Notes: generated by a model not told the origin, from the letters alone. 64,000 nucleotides of DNA from Loxodes magnus (GCA_946699065.1 CAMPDV010000846.1:1-64000); one strand, 5' to 3'. Positions 12,601 through 24,541 are shown, numbered from the stretch's first letter. Numbers and translations are program-made.

Positions 12601-13079
12601 TAAGATATGCTGCAAGTCTTTAAAAATCTTATAGCATGAAATAAACAAGTTATTAATACTTTAGTTTAAATTCTAAAACCTTATACACTAACTATAGAGA
12701 AATTAAGTCTATTTTAATTGGTGTAATTCATAATATTCACTTTTGTAAAGTTATTTAAATAGGTAAAGTAATCAAGTAGGAAGTAACATAATGTAGTATC
12801 ATGTAAAAAATAATTAGAATTTAATTCCAGATAGCCGGGGTTGATAGAATTTACCTCTTACTAGTTAGCTTAGATTATCAATCTTTTTGTATAATCCAGA
12901 CTAGAAGTAGCTCTATTTAACTAAATGGATTTATGGATTAAATAAGTATATTAATAAAAATGGCTATTCTTGCTTATTAAAATCTATTGAAGACTTAAAA
13001 TAGCCTAGAATTACACTTAATGATCGTTTAAGGTAAGCTAGGCTCAATGGTCACTTTTTCTTCAGTCTCTTTCTCTCTT
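12601..13079. other. A+T-rich stretch, no gene recognised
   Basis: Lies between the unresolved 3' end of the Myb-like gene and the far end of the inverted MEQEM-type gene. Gln-rich reading frames continue, but no family signature was seen. Confidence 0.3.
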
Positions 13080-13611
13080 GAAATTTAATTTTTCTTTTAT
13101 AAAAAAATAAGTCTTTAAATGCTATTACGCTTATTAGTCTTTATGATTTGGTGGATTTATCCCCTTTTTTGACTAAACGTGCGTCTGTCTTTACTCTATA
13201 GCTAAGATTTTTAAACATAAGCCTATTCTCAGGCCATAAATGGAAAAATATCATAAACTTCTAAAGCGTCTTCTGTTTCATAATTCTTAACAGACTTAAT
13301 TCTTTTAACAATCATAAACTAAGAAGCTTCTTACTTGAGCTACCTGTTTTCAAAATTTATTTACTTTTAGCTAAACTCATAATCAGTTCTTTTATTGCTG
13401 AGATATTTCTTCTTAAATGCTCTAACATTGGAGCATCTCAGTCCATTCTAAGGAATTTTTTGATACTTAAGCGTTTTAAATAAGCTCAGAAAATAGAGTA
13501 TTTTTAGTTAAATAAGGGAATTTAAGCAGCTGATGTAACTATATAAACTAGACTCTGAATATAGATATATTTTTACTAAATATTTTGATATTCACTCATT
13601 TCTTGCTCCAT
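13080..13611 (-). pseudogene. MEQEM-type gene, inverted diverged paralogue
   Basis: Minus-strand frame from the ATG at 13611, MEQEMSEYQN, then SAAQIPLFNQKYSIFW and NSLEWTE. It aligns with the block B gene starting at 27154 (MEQEMREYQK, SATQFLRFSQKYSSFW). The Trp of NSLEWTE is TGG here (13443-13445) but TGA in the block B copies 2 and 3, direct paralogue evidence that TGA encodes Trp. Further on, KTGSSSKKLLSLW corresponds to KTGSSSKELFSSWMKNK, but in another frame, so the copy has at least one frame change. It is head to head with the peptidase remnant at 14100, the same pairing as in block B. No known function was recognised. Confidence 0.45.
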
Positions 13612-14099
13612 ATAAAAACATAAATTTAAAGAGTAAGGTACTCACCTACTTTTCATAACTGCAGCTTTAGAAATAGTCATGCTGATATATACAAACAAGA
13701 TCTATAACCAACAACAGACTATTAGAAGAATTTTCTTATTTAAATAGCTTCTTACATATAAAAAGCTGGAAAGCATTTCTAAGCCTAAACTTTTAATTTC
13801 TATTAACACTATTCATTTAAGAATAATCTATCACTCTTTTTCATATAAAAGCTATATAATTTTACTCTAACTATTAAATAAATAATACTCTTTACCTTGT
13901 TCTCAACTCATAGAAGAATGGACTAGAAGCAAAAACTTATAAATGAATGAAGGAAATAAATAGTTAAAAGGATTTAAGTATTAACCATTAAAAAATAGAC
14001 ATCAGTAAGAGAATTTAACACTTAGATTATTAAATTTTAATACTTAATTTTACTTTAAAATAGGCTATTCAAGAGAAAAATCTCTAATTTAATAAATTA

Positions 14100-15120
14100 A
14101 AATAACCTTAACTAAAACAATTATTGCATTATTCGCTTTCGTATGCAAGGCTTAGTTGATTTGGTGATGTTTGCAACACCAAATAACGGAAAAGCTTTGA
14201 TGGGAAAATTGAAGTTCTATGATAGTGCTAAAGAATCATAGGTTGAATTCCAAGCCTTCGCAAAGAAATTCAACAAGACTTATAATTTCTTCGAAGAAAT
14301 GTAGCAAAGATACAATATTTTCCATGACAACTATTACTGGATTAAAGTCTAGAACTAAAGAAATATTATCAAAAGATTAGCCGTTAACCACTTCGTTGAA
14401 TTGACTAACGAAGAATTCAGAAAGACTTGCTTTGGATACAAGGATACTTAAACAAGGCATAAAACTACATATATGAATATGTATAAAATGTAGCTGATTC
14501 TCTTGATTGGGAATTGAAGGGAGCTTTAACATCTGTCAAAGATTAAAACCAAGCTGCTGTGCTTTCAATGCTGTTGGAAGTTTTGAAGGAGTTTACTTCA
14601 TAAAAATTGGACAATTTGTATCCTTCTCTGAATAATAATTAATTGACTGCTCTGGTTCATTTGGTAACCAAGAATGCAATGGTGGATGGATGGACTCTGC
14701 CTTCCAATATTGGCAATAGAATAGTGAAGAAACTGAATCAGATTTTCATACACCGGTTAAGATGGATCATACAAATAGATCTCAGCCAAGGATATTATAG
14801 CAAACTTTGTAGATGTTCACACTAATGAAGTTGCTTTGAAAAATGCAGTAAATTGACATATTGTCTTAGTTGCAGTTGATGCTTCAAGTTGGTCTTACTG
14901 CTCTGGTGGCATTTATGATGTATATTGCTCAACTTAACTTGATCATAATGTAACACTTATCGGTTGTGGAATTGAAAATGGACAGGACTATTGGACAATC
15001 AAGAATTCATGGAATACATGATGAGGCGAGAATAGATACATTAGATGGAAGAAAACCGACTCAAGTTCCTCAGGTGGACAATGCGGAGTTGCAACCTCTG
15101 TATCATACCCAATTCTATGA
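14100..15120 (+). pseudogene. Papain-family cysteine peptidase pseudogene (C1A)
   Basis: Lysosomal or secreted cathepsin-like peptidase by family. Readable pieces are an inhibitor-like propeptide (YNIFHDNYYW, NHFVELTNEEF), the active-site Cys region as SCCAFNAVGSFEG (expected SCWAFS), CSGSFGNQECNGGWMDSAFQ, the His region LDHNVTLIGCGIENG, and the Asn region IKNSWNT-TGA-TGA-GENRYIRW. TAG and TAA fall at Gln positions (FEEMQQRY, STQLDHN). The second TGA (15022-15024) sits on the conserved Trp of WGE. Reading needs frame changes near 14460, 14550 and 14740, so it is broken unless tiny introns explain them. A TGA also interrupts NAVN-HIVLVAVDA, where block B copies have GGA. The apparent end is TGA at 15118-15120 after SVSYPIL. 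A hydrophobic segment (TIIALFAFVC) at 14110-14140 could be a signal peptide. Confidence 0.85.
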
Positions 15121-15639
15121 TTTAGCCAATTTTATATAAAAAATAAATAATGATTTCTTGAATTAAATTATATTAAATCTAGTAGTGAATCGAACTTAAG
15201 CATGCTGACTTAATTAAACTACTATAGCTCTTATATTTCCACAGTTTTAAATATAGGTAGTATTAAATTTTATATTATATATTGGAATTATTCTTTGAAA
15301 TTTGTTTCTCTAATAGTTCTAAACCTTTTTCAAATGTTTATATATTAAATTAGTAAATAATTAAGTTGCTATTCTATTTCTTTATTATTAAGTTTTGAAT
15401 TAGATTAAACTTTCTTTCTTAATCTCTTGTCTTAGCTATTATTTAAGATTGAAATGAGTTATAATATCCCTAGATATGATATTATTGAATTATAGCTTTA
15501 TTACATGATGATTATATGTTGTTATTATTGCTATAAGGGAGTATAACTTGAAGATTTGTTTCAACTAAGATTCAAATTTATTTTATATTTTTACTTCTTC
15601 CTTTCATTTAATTTTCTATTTACTTATTTTATTTAAATA
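15121..15639. other. A+T-rich spacer, no gene recognised
   Basis: Lies between the peptidase pseudogene and the GPS-protein gene. No RNA gene, repeat or coding signature was seen. Confidence 0.4.
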
Positions 15640-18260
15640 GGAGTCTTAGTTTCATCGACAAGATTTTAGATTGGCTTGACCTCAATACTAGGATTAATTG
15701 TTAAAGACTAAGTAGCTGATAAAATTAAAGCTAAATTTGTATCCTTCTTCAGAGAATAAATTATTATATTTTCTGAATACCTATAAAGGATGCGTTAATC
15801 ATCTTCAATCTATTTTTTTAAAAGAACTAAAGAATGATGATCTCTTTTCCAAAACTCTATATTTCTTAGAATTTTATGCATGACTTAGCTATTCAAATAA
15901 GTACCAGTGCTCCTAATCTTTCTCCTCTAGATATGAAACAGTTCTTATGATATCTATCCTAAAAAATAGAGAACCAAGAATAGATAACAATACCAGTTTC
16001 AAGCTACTATGAAGTAAGACTAAACGTAACATCTGAAAACCTGCAGAACTATATAGACAGCATCTACCAATGTCTTAACTAGTAAACAAAGTACCAGATA
16101 TCCTAAAATTAGATGTCTTAGCTTATGCAGATCATTAAACAGTTCTACTATATAAAGCTTAACATCGAACAAGAAGTATAAGCTAGTCTAATAACTAGAA
16201 GAAGTACCTTTAACTATACAAACGATCATACTTTAACCTATCAAACTTCTAAAGTCTAAATTTGATAAATCTTGCAAGTAATTCTTCTATCCTATACAAA
16301 GGAGAAGGAAATCCCTACTTAAGAAATAGAGCTATGAGACTAGAGTCTTTTCTTTTTTATGATCTAAACTGTTGAAACTCTAAAGGAGAAGTAATGATAG
16401 TATTGGAATTTCTCTGCCTAAGTACTAAGCTACTCTAATGATCTCTAAGGAAGCTTTGTTGTAATCTTTACTATTTGAAGAAACAATCCATGTGAGATGG
16501 ATGATTTGAGCTATATCAATTATTTAAGTCTTGAAGTATACTAAATATCTGAAAAGACGTAAGAAGGATTCTATATCAAGAAGGATAGTCTGAAGAAAGT
16601 GAACATCTAAGTTGAGTATGTTCTGAACTATACCCAAACTTAGACATCTTCAAACGTAGTATGCCAAATGTGAGATATCAACGAATATAAGTGAGATAAT
16701 GGAACTTCATGCTCTATTGAAAAAGCCCAACTAACTAACTATTACAGGTGTAAATGTAGCTAGTCAGGACTTATTAGACTCGCTTCAATTGTATAAGAGG
16801 TAGAAAAATAAGAAAATGAGGAGCAAGAGGAACAATAGGAGGAAGAGAGTGGAGAAGAGCAAGATTAAGAGGAATAAGCTTAGGAAGAAGAAAGTGAAGA
16901 AATGTAAAATGAAGAAGAATCAAACTTAGACCTTGATTTAGATGAAAAAAGAAAGTATGAAAATTAATCAAGCTATAACCCTCCAATTCCTGCTTACTTA
17001 TTAGTAATCTTATGTTTCATATTTTTTCAACTTAGATGCTTATAATTCTGATTGTAGTGTCAAAAGACAAAAGAAAATTTAGATCAAGCTTTAGATTTTA
17101 GTTCTATAAATCTACCAAAACTGTCCCAATGAGCATCTTATGTTTCCATAATAAGCCCTTGAGTAAGGGTTCAATCCCAAACTCTAAGAAAAACTTCATT
17201 TTTGTATATAGACTTTACTATTACCATCTGATGCTTACTTATAAATCATATAACTGCTACTTAATAGGCAAGATTAGGATAATTTAAAGGTTAAGATTTT
17301 GGAGTTGCGGTTTTAGTAGGTTTAGGAATGTCTGTATGAAAGTAGATATGCATAAAGATCCTAATCTAGTGTTAGAAAATCTAGTAAGTCCTTATTTTCA
17401 TCTACTGCGTTTCATGCTTAATTGCAATTTCTTGCGTTTGCGCTGCTTTAACACAGCAGAAACTCTTCCTTGAATATCTTGTCTCTTTATCAGCTACTTT
17501 TTCTACTATCTCCTATTTGATCCAATTCTGGTCTTTTTGATTATGATATTATGCTCCAATAAGATGTTTAGATCTACAAGTGAATAAAGCAAATCCTAAG
17601 TGTCATAAGCAGTGCATCCATCTTAAGATGGTAAGTAGATGAATGAGGGTTAGAAGGAGAAAAAGAGTGAAATAGCTAACCTGATAAGTAACTTCTAGAT
17701 CGATGTTATGGTTGAAGATAACACTTCCTACTTGAATAAAGACACACTATAGCAAACATAAATTACTACCCAACGTGATGCTAATGAATCTTATTTGCAT
17801 CAGAAAATTAAAGGTCAATATTTGGATAGTATTCATATCAATAATGATGGACAGATAAAGGATAAAGCAGATAGAGGGACAGACCATTGAAAAGGAAAAC
17901 CCGGAAATTAAACAGGAAATTTTAAATCAGTCTGAAGACGCATAAACCTGTATGCAAAATTAAGAAGAAGTAATCATTCCTTCTTACTCTAGTTCTTCAC
18001 CTAAAAATCCTCATTCTAAAAAGGAAGTTTAGAACCCTCAAGATGAAGAAAAAAAAATATACTTTAATTTAAATCTATGGATGTAGAAGACTATAATGGA
18101 AGAATCAACTTTGAAAAATAGCCAATAGTGAAAATGAAATCTATATTTGAACTTTAATTATTGATTATCCTTATTTCTATAAGTCTATTTATCTTCAAGG
18201 TTTTAAAATTGGTTTAAGTATCTATTATTAGTATGTAAGAGCAACCTAAATAGCAGGTAG
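15640..18260 (+). CDS. GPS-domain membrane protein, REJ/polycystin-like
   Basis: One frame, read with TAR as Gln, runs from about 15830 to 17100. It covers an extracellular-looking region (YYEVRLNVTSENLQNYIDS; SFVVIFTIWRNNPCEMDD) and a GPS signature, CQMWDINEYKWDNGTSC followed by YRCKCSQSGLI (16660-16770). GPS is the autoproteolysis motif of adhesion receptors and polycystin-1-like proteins. Both conserved GPS Trp codons are TGA (16671-16673, 16692-16694). Next come a Glu-rich segment of about 50 residues and a hydrophobic span PPIPAYLLVILCFIFF. In other frames further membrane spans follow (ISCLFISYFFYYLLFDPILV near 17490; LLIILISISLFIFKVLKLV near 18160). Upstream, 15640-15830 reads LTSILGLIVKDQVADKIKAK in a third frame. 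At least three frame changes are required, from small introns, frameshifts or sequence errors. Role inferred by family only: a surface receptor or ciliary membrane protein. Confidence 0.6.
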
Positions 18261-19526
18261 TAAGAGCTAACCTGTTAGCTTAAGTGAATTGAAGTGAATA
18301 ATTATGGCTTCAGTTTAAACTTTTAGTAGGCTTGGCCTAAACCATCCTATGAGGAAAGCAGCAAGAATGAGACTTGATATCAGGAACTTTATTTTATGTC
18401 ATACCGTTTCGTTCCAAATCCAGGTATTAAACACCAAACACTATGCACTCACTTTAAAAAAGGCTTACCAGGCTTTGCTAAAAGCTCCTTAAATTGTTAT
18501 TTCTTGTCTTTCTTCTTAGCTAACTTTTTTCAGGACTAGCAAGACAATAAAGTAGAGTTAGGGGAGATAAGGAAAGGAGAGGGAAATAGATCCCAATAGG
18601 ACTCTTTGGACTAAACTCATAATCCTAGGCTAAAAAACTAGGCAAGAAAATGGTTAAAGAGGTAAAGAAAAAGGAATTCAAGATGCTTAGATTTTATGCT
18701 TAATGGTATGAAGATTTAGTAAGGAGATCAAGGATACTAAGTTAGTAAAAGGAACAAAAAGTAGGAGTTGCATTGGAAAAACTGGAGTAACTCTCATATC
18801 AAAATATCGATTTTAATGGAAGAGTAAGGAAGCTTATACGATCATCTTAAAGGTTTAATAGAGGTATAAAGAGACTGGGGTAATATCTGGAAAAATATCC
18901 CAGGCAGTAGCTTTCATTGCTAGATATAAAAACAAAAATATTATAAAGCTAGAATTTTTACAAGCTACAATACAACAAAGCTTAAAGCTAAGTTCTAGTT
19001 TATATTCTAAACATCTTAGGAGTAAATAAAAGAAGGATAATTCAAGAGTCTTCTCTTTTAGCCCTTCTTAAACACATCATTCTTATATAATAGTAAATCA
19101 GCTAATGGAGCTATAAGCTAAACCTTTTAAGGAGTATGAGCATCAGCAAATCTCCAGAATGACTCTATCTTCATCTACTTCTCTTCAGCTAAAGCATAAA
19201 GCCTCAGCTTTATACTTAAGCCATTCAAATTTCTTCCACCTTAAGCTTAAATATATTAACCTTGATAAAATAAACCCCTAAGGTGAGGTAAAAAAGGTCA
19301 AAGCACCTCTTAAAGAGAAAGCCAAACACCAGCTAAACTCCACATACTTCATATACCATCTAAAAGCTCCTTTAAGGGTATCAAACCATCTAATATCCAG
19401 CTTTCAAGCCTTAAGACTAGAAAATTCCCAGATTTATATTGGAATTCAGATGATTTCAGATCTAACAAGCTTAGTTTCTTTAATAAAGGTACACTATAAA
19501 TTTGCCTTACTTTTATACCCTTAAAA
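18261..19526 (+). other. Possible coding sequence upstream of the RING gene
   Basis: Two overlapping plus-strand frames are nearly free of TGA and look protein-like. One contains GKISQAVAFIARYKNKNIIK, the other KTRKFPDLYWNSDDFRSNKL. The second is in the same frame as the RING domain that starts at 19527, so the RING protein could begin well upstream. No domain was recognised. Since TAA and TAG are sense here, openness is weak evidence. Confidence 0.3.
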
Positions 19527-20320
19527 ATGTAAACTAATTAAGCTTAAATTTAAGGAGTGTGCTGCTATTGTAGGAGTAAGACTGTATATGAAGCTTAGGT
19601 TTTGATATGTAAGCATGGGCATTGTAAGGACTGTTTCTTGGAGGTCTATGTGAAGAGTAGGTAGAGTTAGTAGAATTTCTAGGAGTTGGACTTTTTGTGT
19701 TAGATTTGTGAGTAGAAATATAAAATTACAGACTCAGAGTTGATAAGTATACTCCTAGCCAGACTAGCCAGAGATAAAATACCTTTCTAAGGGAAAAGTG
19801 AATTTGTATCTACCTAAGTGTTGAGTATAGATAAGCACCTATGATCTGCTAGCAATGCTAGAGAAAGGATTAGGAAATTGAATTCATAGAGACTAAGTTA
19901 GACAAGCAGATTTAGGATTACTAGGAGTTTTATAACCAGAACTAGTAGTATATGGATTTAATAGAGCAGATGAATGAAAAAAAGGAGAACTAGCAAAACT
20001 ACCAGCACGAGCAGGAAAAACTAATAGAGTGAATATGTAAGTTTAATTTAGCCTTGGTATATAGAAGTAAGACCACTAAACCTATAAAAATAACTATTAA
20101 AGCTTAATGCAAGAATATGCTTAATTCAGGAGCAGCAAGTCGAATATAAGGAGAAGAACTAGAGACTATAAAAAGATTTAGATGAGGCTAACTAAAAAAT
20201 TCTGGAGAGCAATTAGATGCTCATAAACTTACACTAAAGTAAAAAGTTTAAGAAGATTCATTAAAATAGGTAGTTCAAAAGAGACTTATGGTTTGTGGGT
20301 AAATATAATGATAAAAATTA
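19527..20320 (+). CDS. RING-finger protein, RBR-like, with coiled coil
   Basis: From the ATG at 19527 (MQTNQAQIQG) the frame gives the complete RING pattern: CCYC, twelve residues, CKHGHCKDC, twenty-one residues, CQIC. That is C-x2-C-x12-C-x-H-x2-C-x2-C-x21-C-x2-C, within the spacing limits of RING zinc fingers and close to the first RING of RBR ubiquitin ligases. It is followed by ITDSELISILLARLA. RING proteins usually act as E3 ubiquitin ligases. Downstream the same frame includes the coiled-coil-like EKNQRLQKDLDEANQKILES (about 20150-20210). Between about 19835 and 20035 a +1 frame looks better (ETKLDKQIQDYQEFYNQNQQ), so two compensating frame changes or tiny introns may exist. Gln is often TAG or TAA. 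The true 5' end may be upstream, and the 3' end is a guess. Confidence 0.6.
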
Positions 20321-20751
20321 AAGTTAGTTAAATTAAAAAATATAGAAAAATAGAAATTTTAAGAATATAATATCTTAAAGCTAGCAGTTTAAAATTAAAT
20401 AATCACAAAATTATAAGCTTAACACAAAAACTATTTGGATAAATGTATAGTAAAAATGAAAGATATAATTAAAGCTAAACTTGAGAATGGTAATTAAACT
20501 ATCTTTAAATATTTAAAAATATAAAAGCTTTCTTAAAAATTATTTATTGTAATATGAAAAATTTATAAATAAAACTAAAAAGAGAAAGAATATAAATATA
20601 GTAATTAGAATACAAATAAATATTACTATCACTAAAAAGGATTTATTATATAAAGTAGATTAAAATTAAATAATGTAATTAATATCCTCAATTTATATCT
20701 ATCTCAGTAATATTCATTTCATATTTACTAACATTCTAAAATACTTAATCA
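20321..20751. other. Very A+T-rich stretch, no gene recognised
   Basis: Nearly pure A/T-rich sequence between the RING gene and the tRNA-Lys-like gene. No recognisable feature. Confidence 0.4.
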
Positions 20752-20823
20752 AACGCCTAAGGGACTTCAACCCTTTACCACCAGCTTAAAAGGCTGGCGC
20801 TCTACCGACTGAGCTGGCTTATT
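20752..20823 (-). tRNA. tRNA-Lys(TTT)-like gene with degenerate acceptor
   Basis: The reverse complement has a good D arm (GCTCAGTCGGTAGAGC), an anticodon arm CCAGC-CTTTTAA-GCTGG giving anticodon TTT, and a T arm AAGGG-TTGAAGT-CCCTT. The seven acceptor pairs are mostly mismatched (AATAAGC against AGGCGTT), so it may be a pseudogene or a tRNA-derived element. It is the only complete copy: block B copies 2 and 3 begin in the middle of its anticodon loop. Confidence 0.6.
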
Positions 20824-20879
20824 TAATATATCTTATATTTATTAAATATTATCATTATAACAAATTAAAATAATACAAA

Positions 20880-20952
20880 TGGAGAACACGGGTATCGATC
20901 CCGTTGCCTCTCGCATGCAAAGCGAGCGGTCTTGCATTTGAGCTAGTTCCCC
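20880..20952 (-). tRNA. tRNA-Ala(TGC)-like gene, copy 1
   Basis: The reverse complement starts GGGGAACTAGCTCAAATG and has the anticodon arm CTCGC-TTTGCAT-GCGAG (anticodon TGC), the T arm ACGGG-ATCGATA-CCCGT and a paired acceptor (GGGGAAC with GTTCTCC). It resembles a eukaryotic tRNA-Ala. The D stem is damaged (GCTC faces GACC, where GAGC is expected) and the T loop departs from TTCGANT, so activity is doubtful. Confidence 0.7.
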
Positions 20953-21277
20953 TTGATAAATATAGATTTGGTTTTCTTAAATACATAAAAGAGGGATTAT
21001 AATTAGTATTATAGATTAATAAAGGATTATAATTTATTTATTTAGCTATATTTTAATTATTTATTATGAGTTTTAAAATAGTTTCATTATTTGCTTAATA
21101 GCTATATTGCTATGTAATTGTAAAATCTATATTATGATTGTGGTGCTCTAAGATAATATAATGGTTTCATTATTTTTATTATTATACTTTTTATTATTTG
21201 AATGAACTGCAATGTTTATAATTAAATATTTAGCTTTTAATTAAGCTTTTATTTTATTTTTATTCAAATTCATTTAA
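20953..21277. other. A+T-rich spacer, no gene recognised
   Basis: Nearly identical in the three block B copies despite lacking a recognisable gene. Confidence 0.4.
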
Positions 21278-21910
21278 TCAATCTTTTCAATTTTTATAAG
21301 CATCAGCAATCATTTTTCCTTCATTATGTATTATTGAGTCATAAGTTCCAAAATATTTTTATAATTAAGTTTTATATAAATTAATTCATTTGAGCATCTG
21401 CTTATAAATCATATTTTATAATTAACAAATTTAGAATCACTATTTAATCTCAAAAATACTACAAAATATCTTCAAATTTTCTATGCACCTACCTCCATTC
21501 AAGTATAACTGCAACCAAATTATCACAGATATTCATTTTAATACAATTCTTTTCCATTTCGCATTATAAACTTTAACTTATTACTACAGTCTCTTATAAG
21601 TTGAGAACAACCTAACAACTTTACTTTTTAACCAAAATTCAGATTTATACTAAGTAAACTGTCAGTTCTGTTTAATTACATTTTTCACTATTTTAAATTA
21701 AAAGACTTAATTGCTAGAAAGTAACTGGATTGCTTTTTTCTTAATATATATCTAATATGCTGATAAACCTTTTATATTTAAAATGTTTTAGTGTTTGCTA
21801 TTTAACACAAGTATTAGAATCTGATCTTCTTTAGCAATTTAGAATTGCCTGAAGGAACTTTTTTACTCTCTGCTGGAATTCCTTAGAAAATAAATCAATT
21901 AAGAAGGCAT
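21278..21910 (-). CDS. Possible small gene of unknown function, block B copy 1
   Basis: Frame from ATG 21910 (MPSQLIYFLRNSSRE) to a TGA at 21278-21280, with another TGA three codons earlier that could be the stop. It is basic and Trp/Lys/Gln-rich, for example SEFWLKSKVVRLFSTYKRL. The span is exactly 633 bases in all three block B copies. Four internal TGA in 208 codons is close to chance, so coding is uncertain. No family was recognised. It would lie downstream of the LRR gene on the same strand. Confidence 0.25.
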
Positions 21911-22288
21911 TAGTCTTTGAGCGTTAAGTCTTAATACTAGTTTACTCTACACTAATTTATTGGCTTTTCCTATATTAAAATTGATAAAAATTAGAATAAA
22001 CACTATATTCTACTATTCTGATCCTTGTCTTTCTAAAATAAAAGCTAAATAATGTTTCTAATAGTTGTTATGTTTCTGTATAGCTTACTTAGATAATGAA
22101 TATGCAAATATAAAAAAGAAAAGGTAAATTTAAAAGTTTGATTATAAATAAATATGGAAATGATAATAATAAGAAATAAAGATTTATAAGAATAATATTT
22201 TAAACCATGTAATAATGCTATCCTATTATTTTATTTAGTTATATCATTTAATTATTAAATATTAAGTCTATCAATTCTTTTTAAGTCT

Positions 22289-24541
22289 TCAACTAAAGTC
22301 TTCCTATTCTAAATCCATTTCTTCTAATTTGTTTAACTTAATAAAAATGCTATATTCAATTATTATTTTTTTAAATTTTTGGCTTAACTTAACGATATAT
22401 TCTTCTTTTATTTTAGAACAACCAGATAAATTTAATTTTTTTAAATTATTCCAAATTTAATATTAAAATCCTTATTCATCTTATAAAGGAAACGCTTCTT
22501 AGTTTATTTCTCTATTATAACTTAAGTCTAAGTAATCAAGCTAGTTACAGTTTTTTATTATTTAAATAACATCTTCGTTACTTAAATTGCAATAACTAAA
22601 TTCTAATTTTTTTATAGTAGGTATTTTTACTATTTCACTAACTAAATTTTTCTGGTTTATTTCACAAAATTAAAGTTTAATACTTTGTAATTATTAGCAA
22701 TAAGTATTTAATATCTTGAAAGTATCTTTTTATAATCCTTGCATTTAATTTAGTTAAATTTCTTTTAATTTCTAGCAACTTTGTAATATAAAATTAATAG
22801 TTTAAGACTTAGGTTTATTTAATTATAAATATTAAATGTTCTTATTATAAATTCCTATTTAATGAAATGTCTAATCTTAAATATTATCTTAATTTTCAAG
22901 ATACAATTTCTTTAAATTAGGAGAGTGTATCAGGATTAGTTATAAAATATCATCTCTTAAATTATTACAACTCTAAATGCTAACACTCACAAGTTAAAGT
23001 AACTTTTTAATTTAAGAGCTTTAATCTTATTCTACTTCTTAAATTCACTAAGCTAAACTGGATTACTTTAAATGTTAATCATCTATAACAGTGACTCTAT
23101 GAAATGATATTAATACTAAGAAGGGAGAGTTATATAGTACTAACTTGATAAATTGATTACTTATTTATGTATATCCAGATAAGGATAATTACTATAACTT
23201 AAATTATTCCTAAATCTAGAAGTTAATATTACTCATTAGCTGCTATTCTTTTTCTTATATTTATACATTTTCTTATTCATTCTCTTAAATTTCTCAATTG
23301 TATAAGCTGAGACTTTTCAAATTTTTAGATCTACAAACTAAAAGAATAAACCAATAAGAATTATAAAATTTTAGATTTTTAATGCCAATAGTTTATAAAC
23401 TGTTTTGCCAATAAAAGAACTCTTAAGTTTCTTACACTGAAGTATCTTTACATTCTATATTTAAATTTTATAGTTAAGAACCCCCAAATTTATTTAATCA
23501 TTTATTTAATATTTCAAGGTTTATAAGTGGAATAGTAATTAGATTAGGACAAAATTCTATTATACTTTATATATCAAAGGTTTACTTAATGCTAATATAT
23601 TTTAGATTTTATCCCTTTAATTATAGAAAACTCTTTATCTTTTCGTATTCTAATTTAGTACTTTATAAATTTAGGCTTTTCAAATTCAAGTTTTAGCAAT
23701 AATCTAGCAAGAATTATCCTGTTAATTACTATGTATTATTTAAAAAAATTAATTCTAGCTTAGGTAATTATTGTAAAAACCATAAAGATTAATCATTTGA
23801 ATCTCCATTGATTCTTAGGTCTCTTAGCTAGCTAAAATGAGAAATAATAAAGCATAAGCTATTATTTAAGTTTATCCCATCTAAATCCAAATATTTAATT
23901 TATAGTTATTAATTGTTTCTTAAGCCTTGCAGTCTTTATTAGATACTAACTAACAATATATCAGAAATCTAATTTTTCAATCTTTCAGGAAATTTATAAG
24001 CTCTTATTGTTAAAGTTTCTACATCAGATTTAGATATTTACTTTAATGTTCATTTAACTTAGTTTTTGGTAATTTGCTTATCTTCTTAATAACTACCAAT
24101 TACTAGAGACCTATAAAAGTACCTATATTAGTTGAAATATCTATTGACTTATTGCAGAATAGCAATTTCTTTATTTTCTAAGAACTAAATAATGTAGTTT
24201 ATAATATTTTAATTCATCCAAACTTTTTATATTTAGCTCTCTTTCACTTTTTACTTTTATACTTAGAGCTCTATTTTATTTATCCCAATAGTAACTTCTT
24301 AGTTTCCCAGTGTATTTAGTTACTGATTGAAATCTTAGTTTATATCTTGCTTCAATTCTGTTCTTTGATTTTCTGCTTTAAAACTATTTTGAAGCTTTGC
24401 TTCTTCGTTTCGTCCTAATCCTTTATCCTTCTAAGGTTGAGATAAAGATGTAGCCTAGTTTTACTGATGTTCAATTGGATATATCTAGGCTTATTACTTC
24501 TAGCTGGTTAGGTTTTTGTTATTAACACAACAAGATCCCAT
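22289..24541 (-). CDS. F-box-like leucine-rich-repeat protein with MGSCC N-terminus, copy 1
   Basis: A 751-codon frame starts ATG 24541 and ends TGA 22289-22291. The first residues are MGSCCVNN: Gly2 for N-myristoylation and Cys4/Cys5 for palmitoylation, so the protein is probably membrane-anchored. After a Gln-rich stretch, residues about 112-145 (IINYIIQFLENKEIAILQQ, then NRYFNQY) resemble an F-box, the SKP1-binding motif of SCF ubiquitin ligases. The rest is a series of leucine-rich repeats (YLDLDGINLNN, LKSLNLQST, LKKLYLEN, IKKLEFSYCNL, LDYLDLSYN, LKKLNLSGC). Gln is mostly TAA or TAG, and about five TGA fall at Trp-compatible places (VKWTLKQ, LNKWLNKF, LYNWEI). All three copies keep the frame; the only net length difference is nine bases. 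Role inferred: substrate receptor of a ubiquitin ligase at a membrane, or another LRR adaptor. Confidence 0.7.

Larger units (their letters stand above)
13080..15120 (-). repeat. Inverted, diverged copy of the block B peptidase/MEQEM segment
   Basis: Reverse complement of this stretch matches about 25.8-27.6 kb in block B at clearly lower identity than the three block B copies have to each other. The matches include the peptidase, the gap with ttctaatagtctgttgttgg, and the MEQEM gene start. It is therefore an older duplication than the A/B block duplications. Confidence 0.7.

Noticed and set aside
14643..14825. Plus-strand 60-residue ORF
   Set aside because: Out-of-frame reading of the papain-type GGWMDSAF region.
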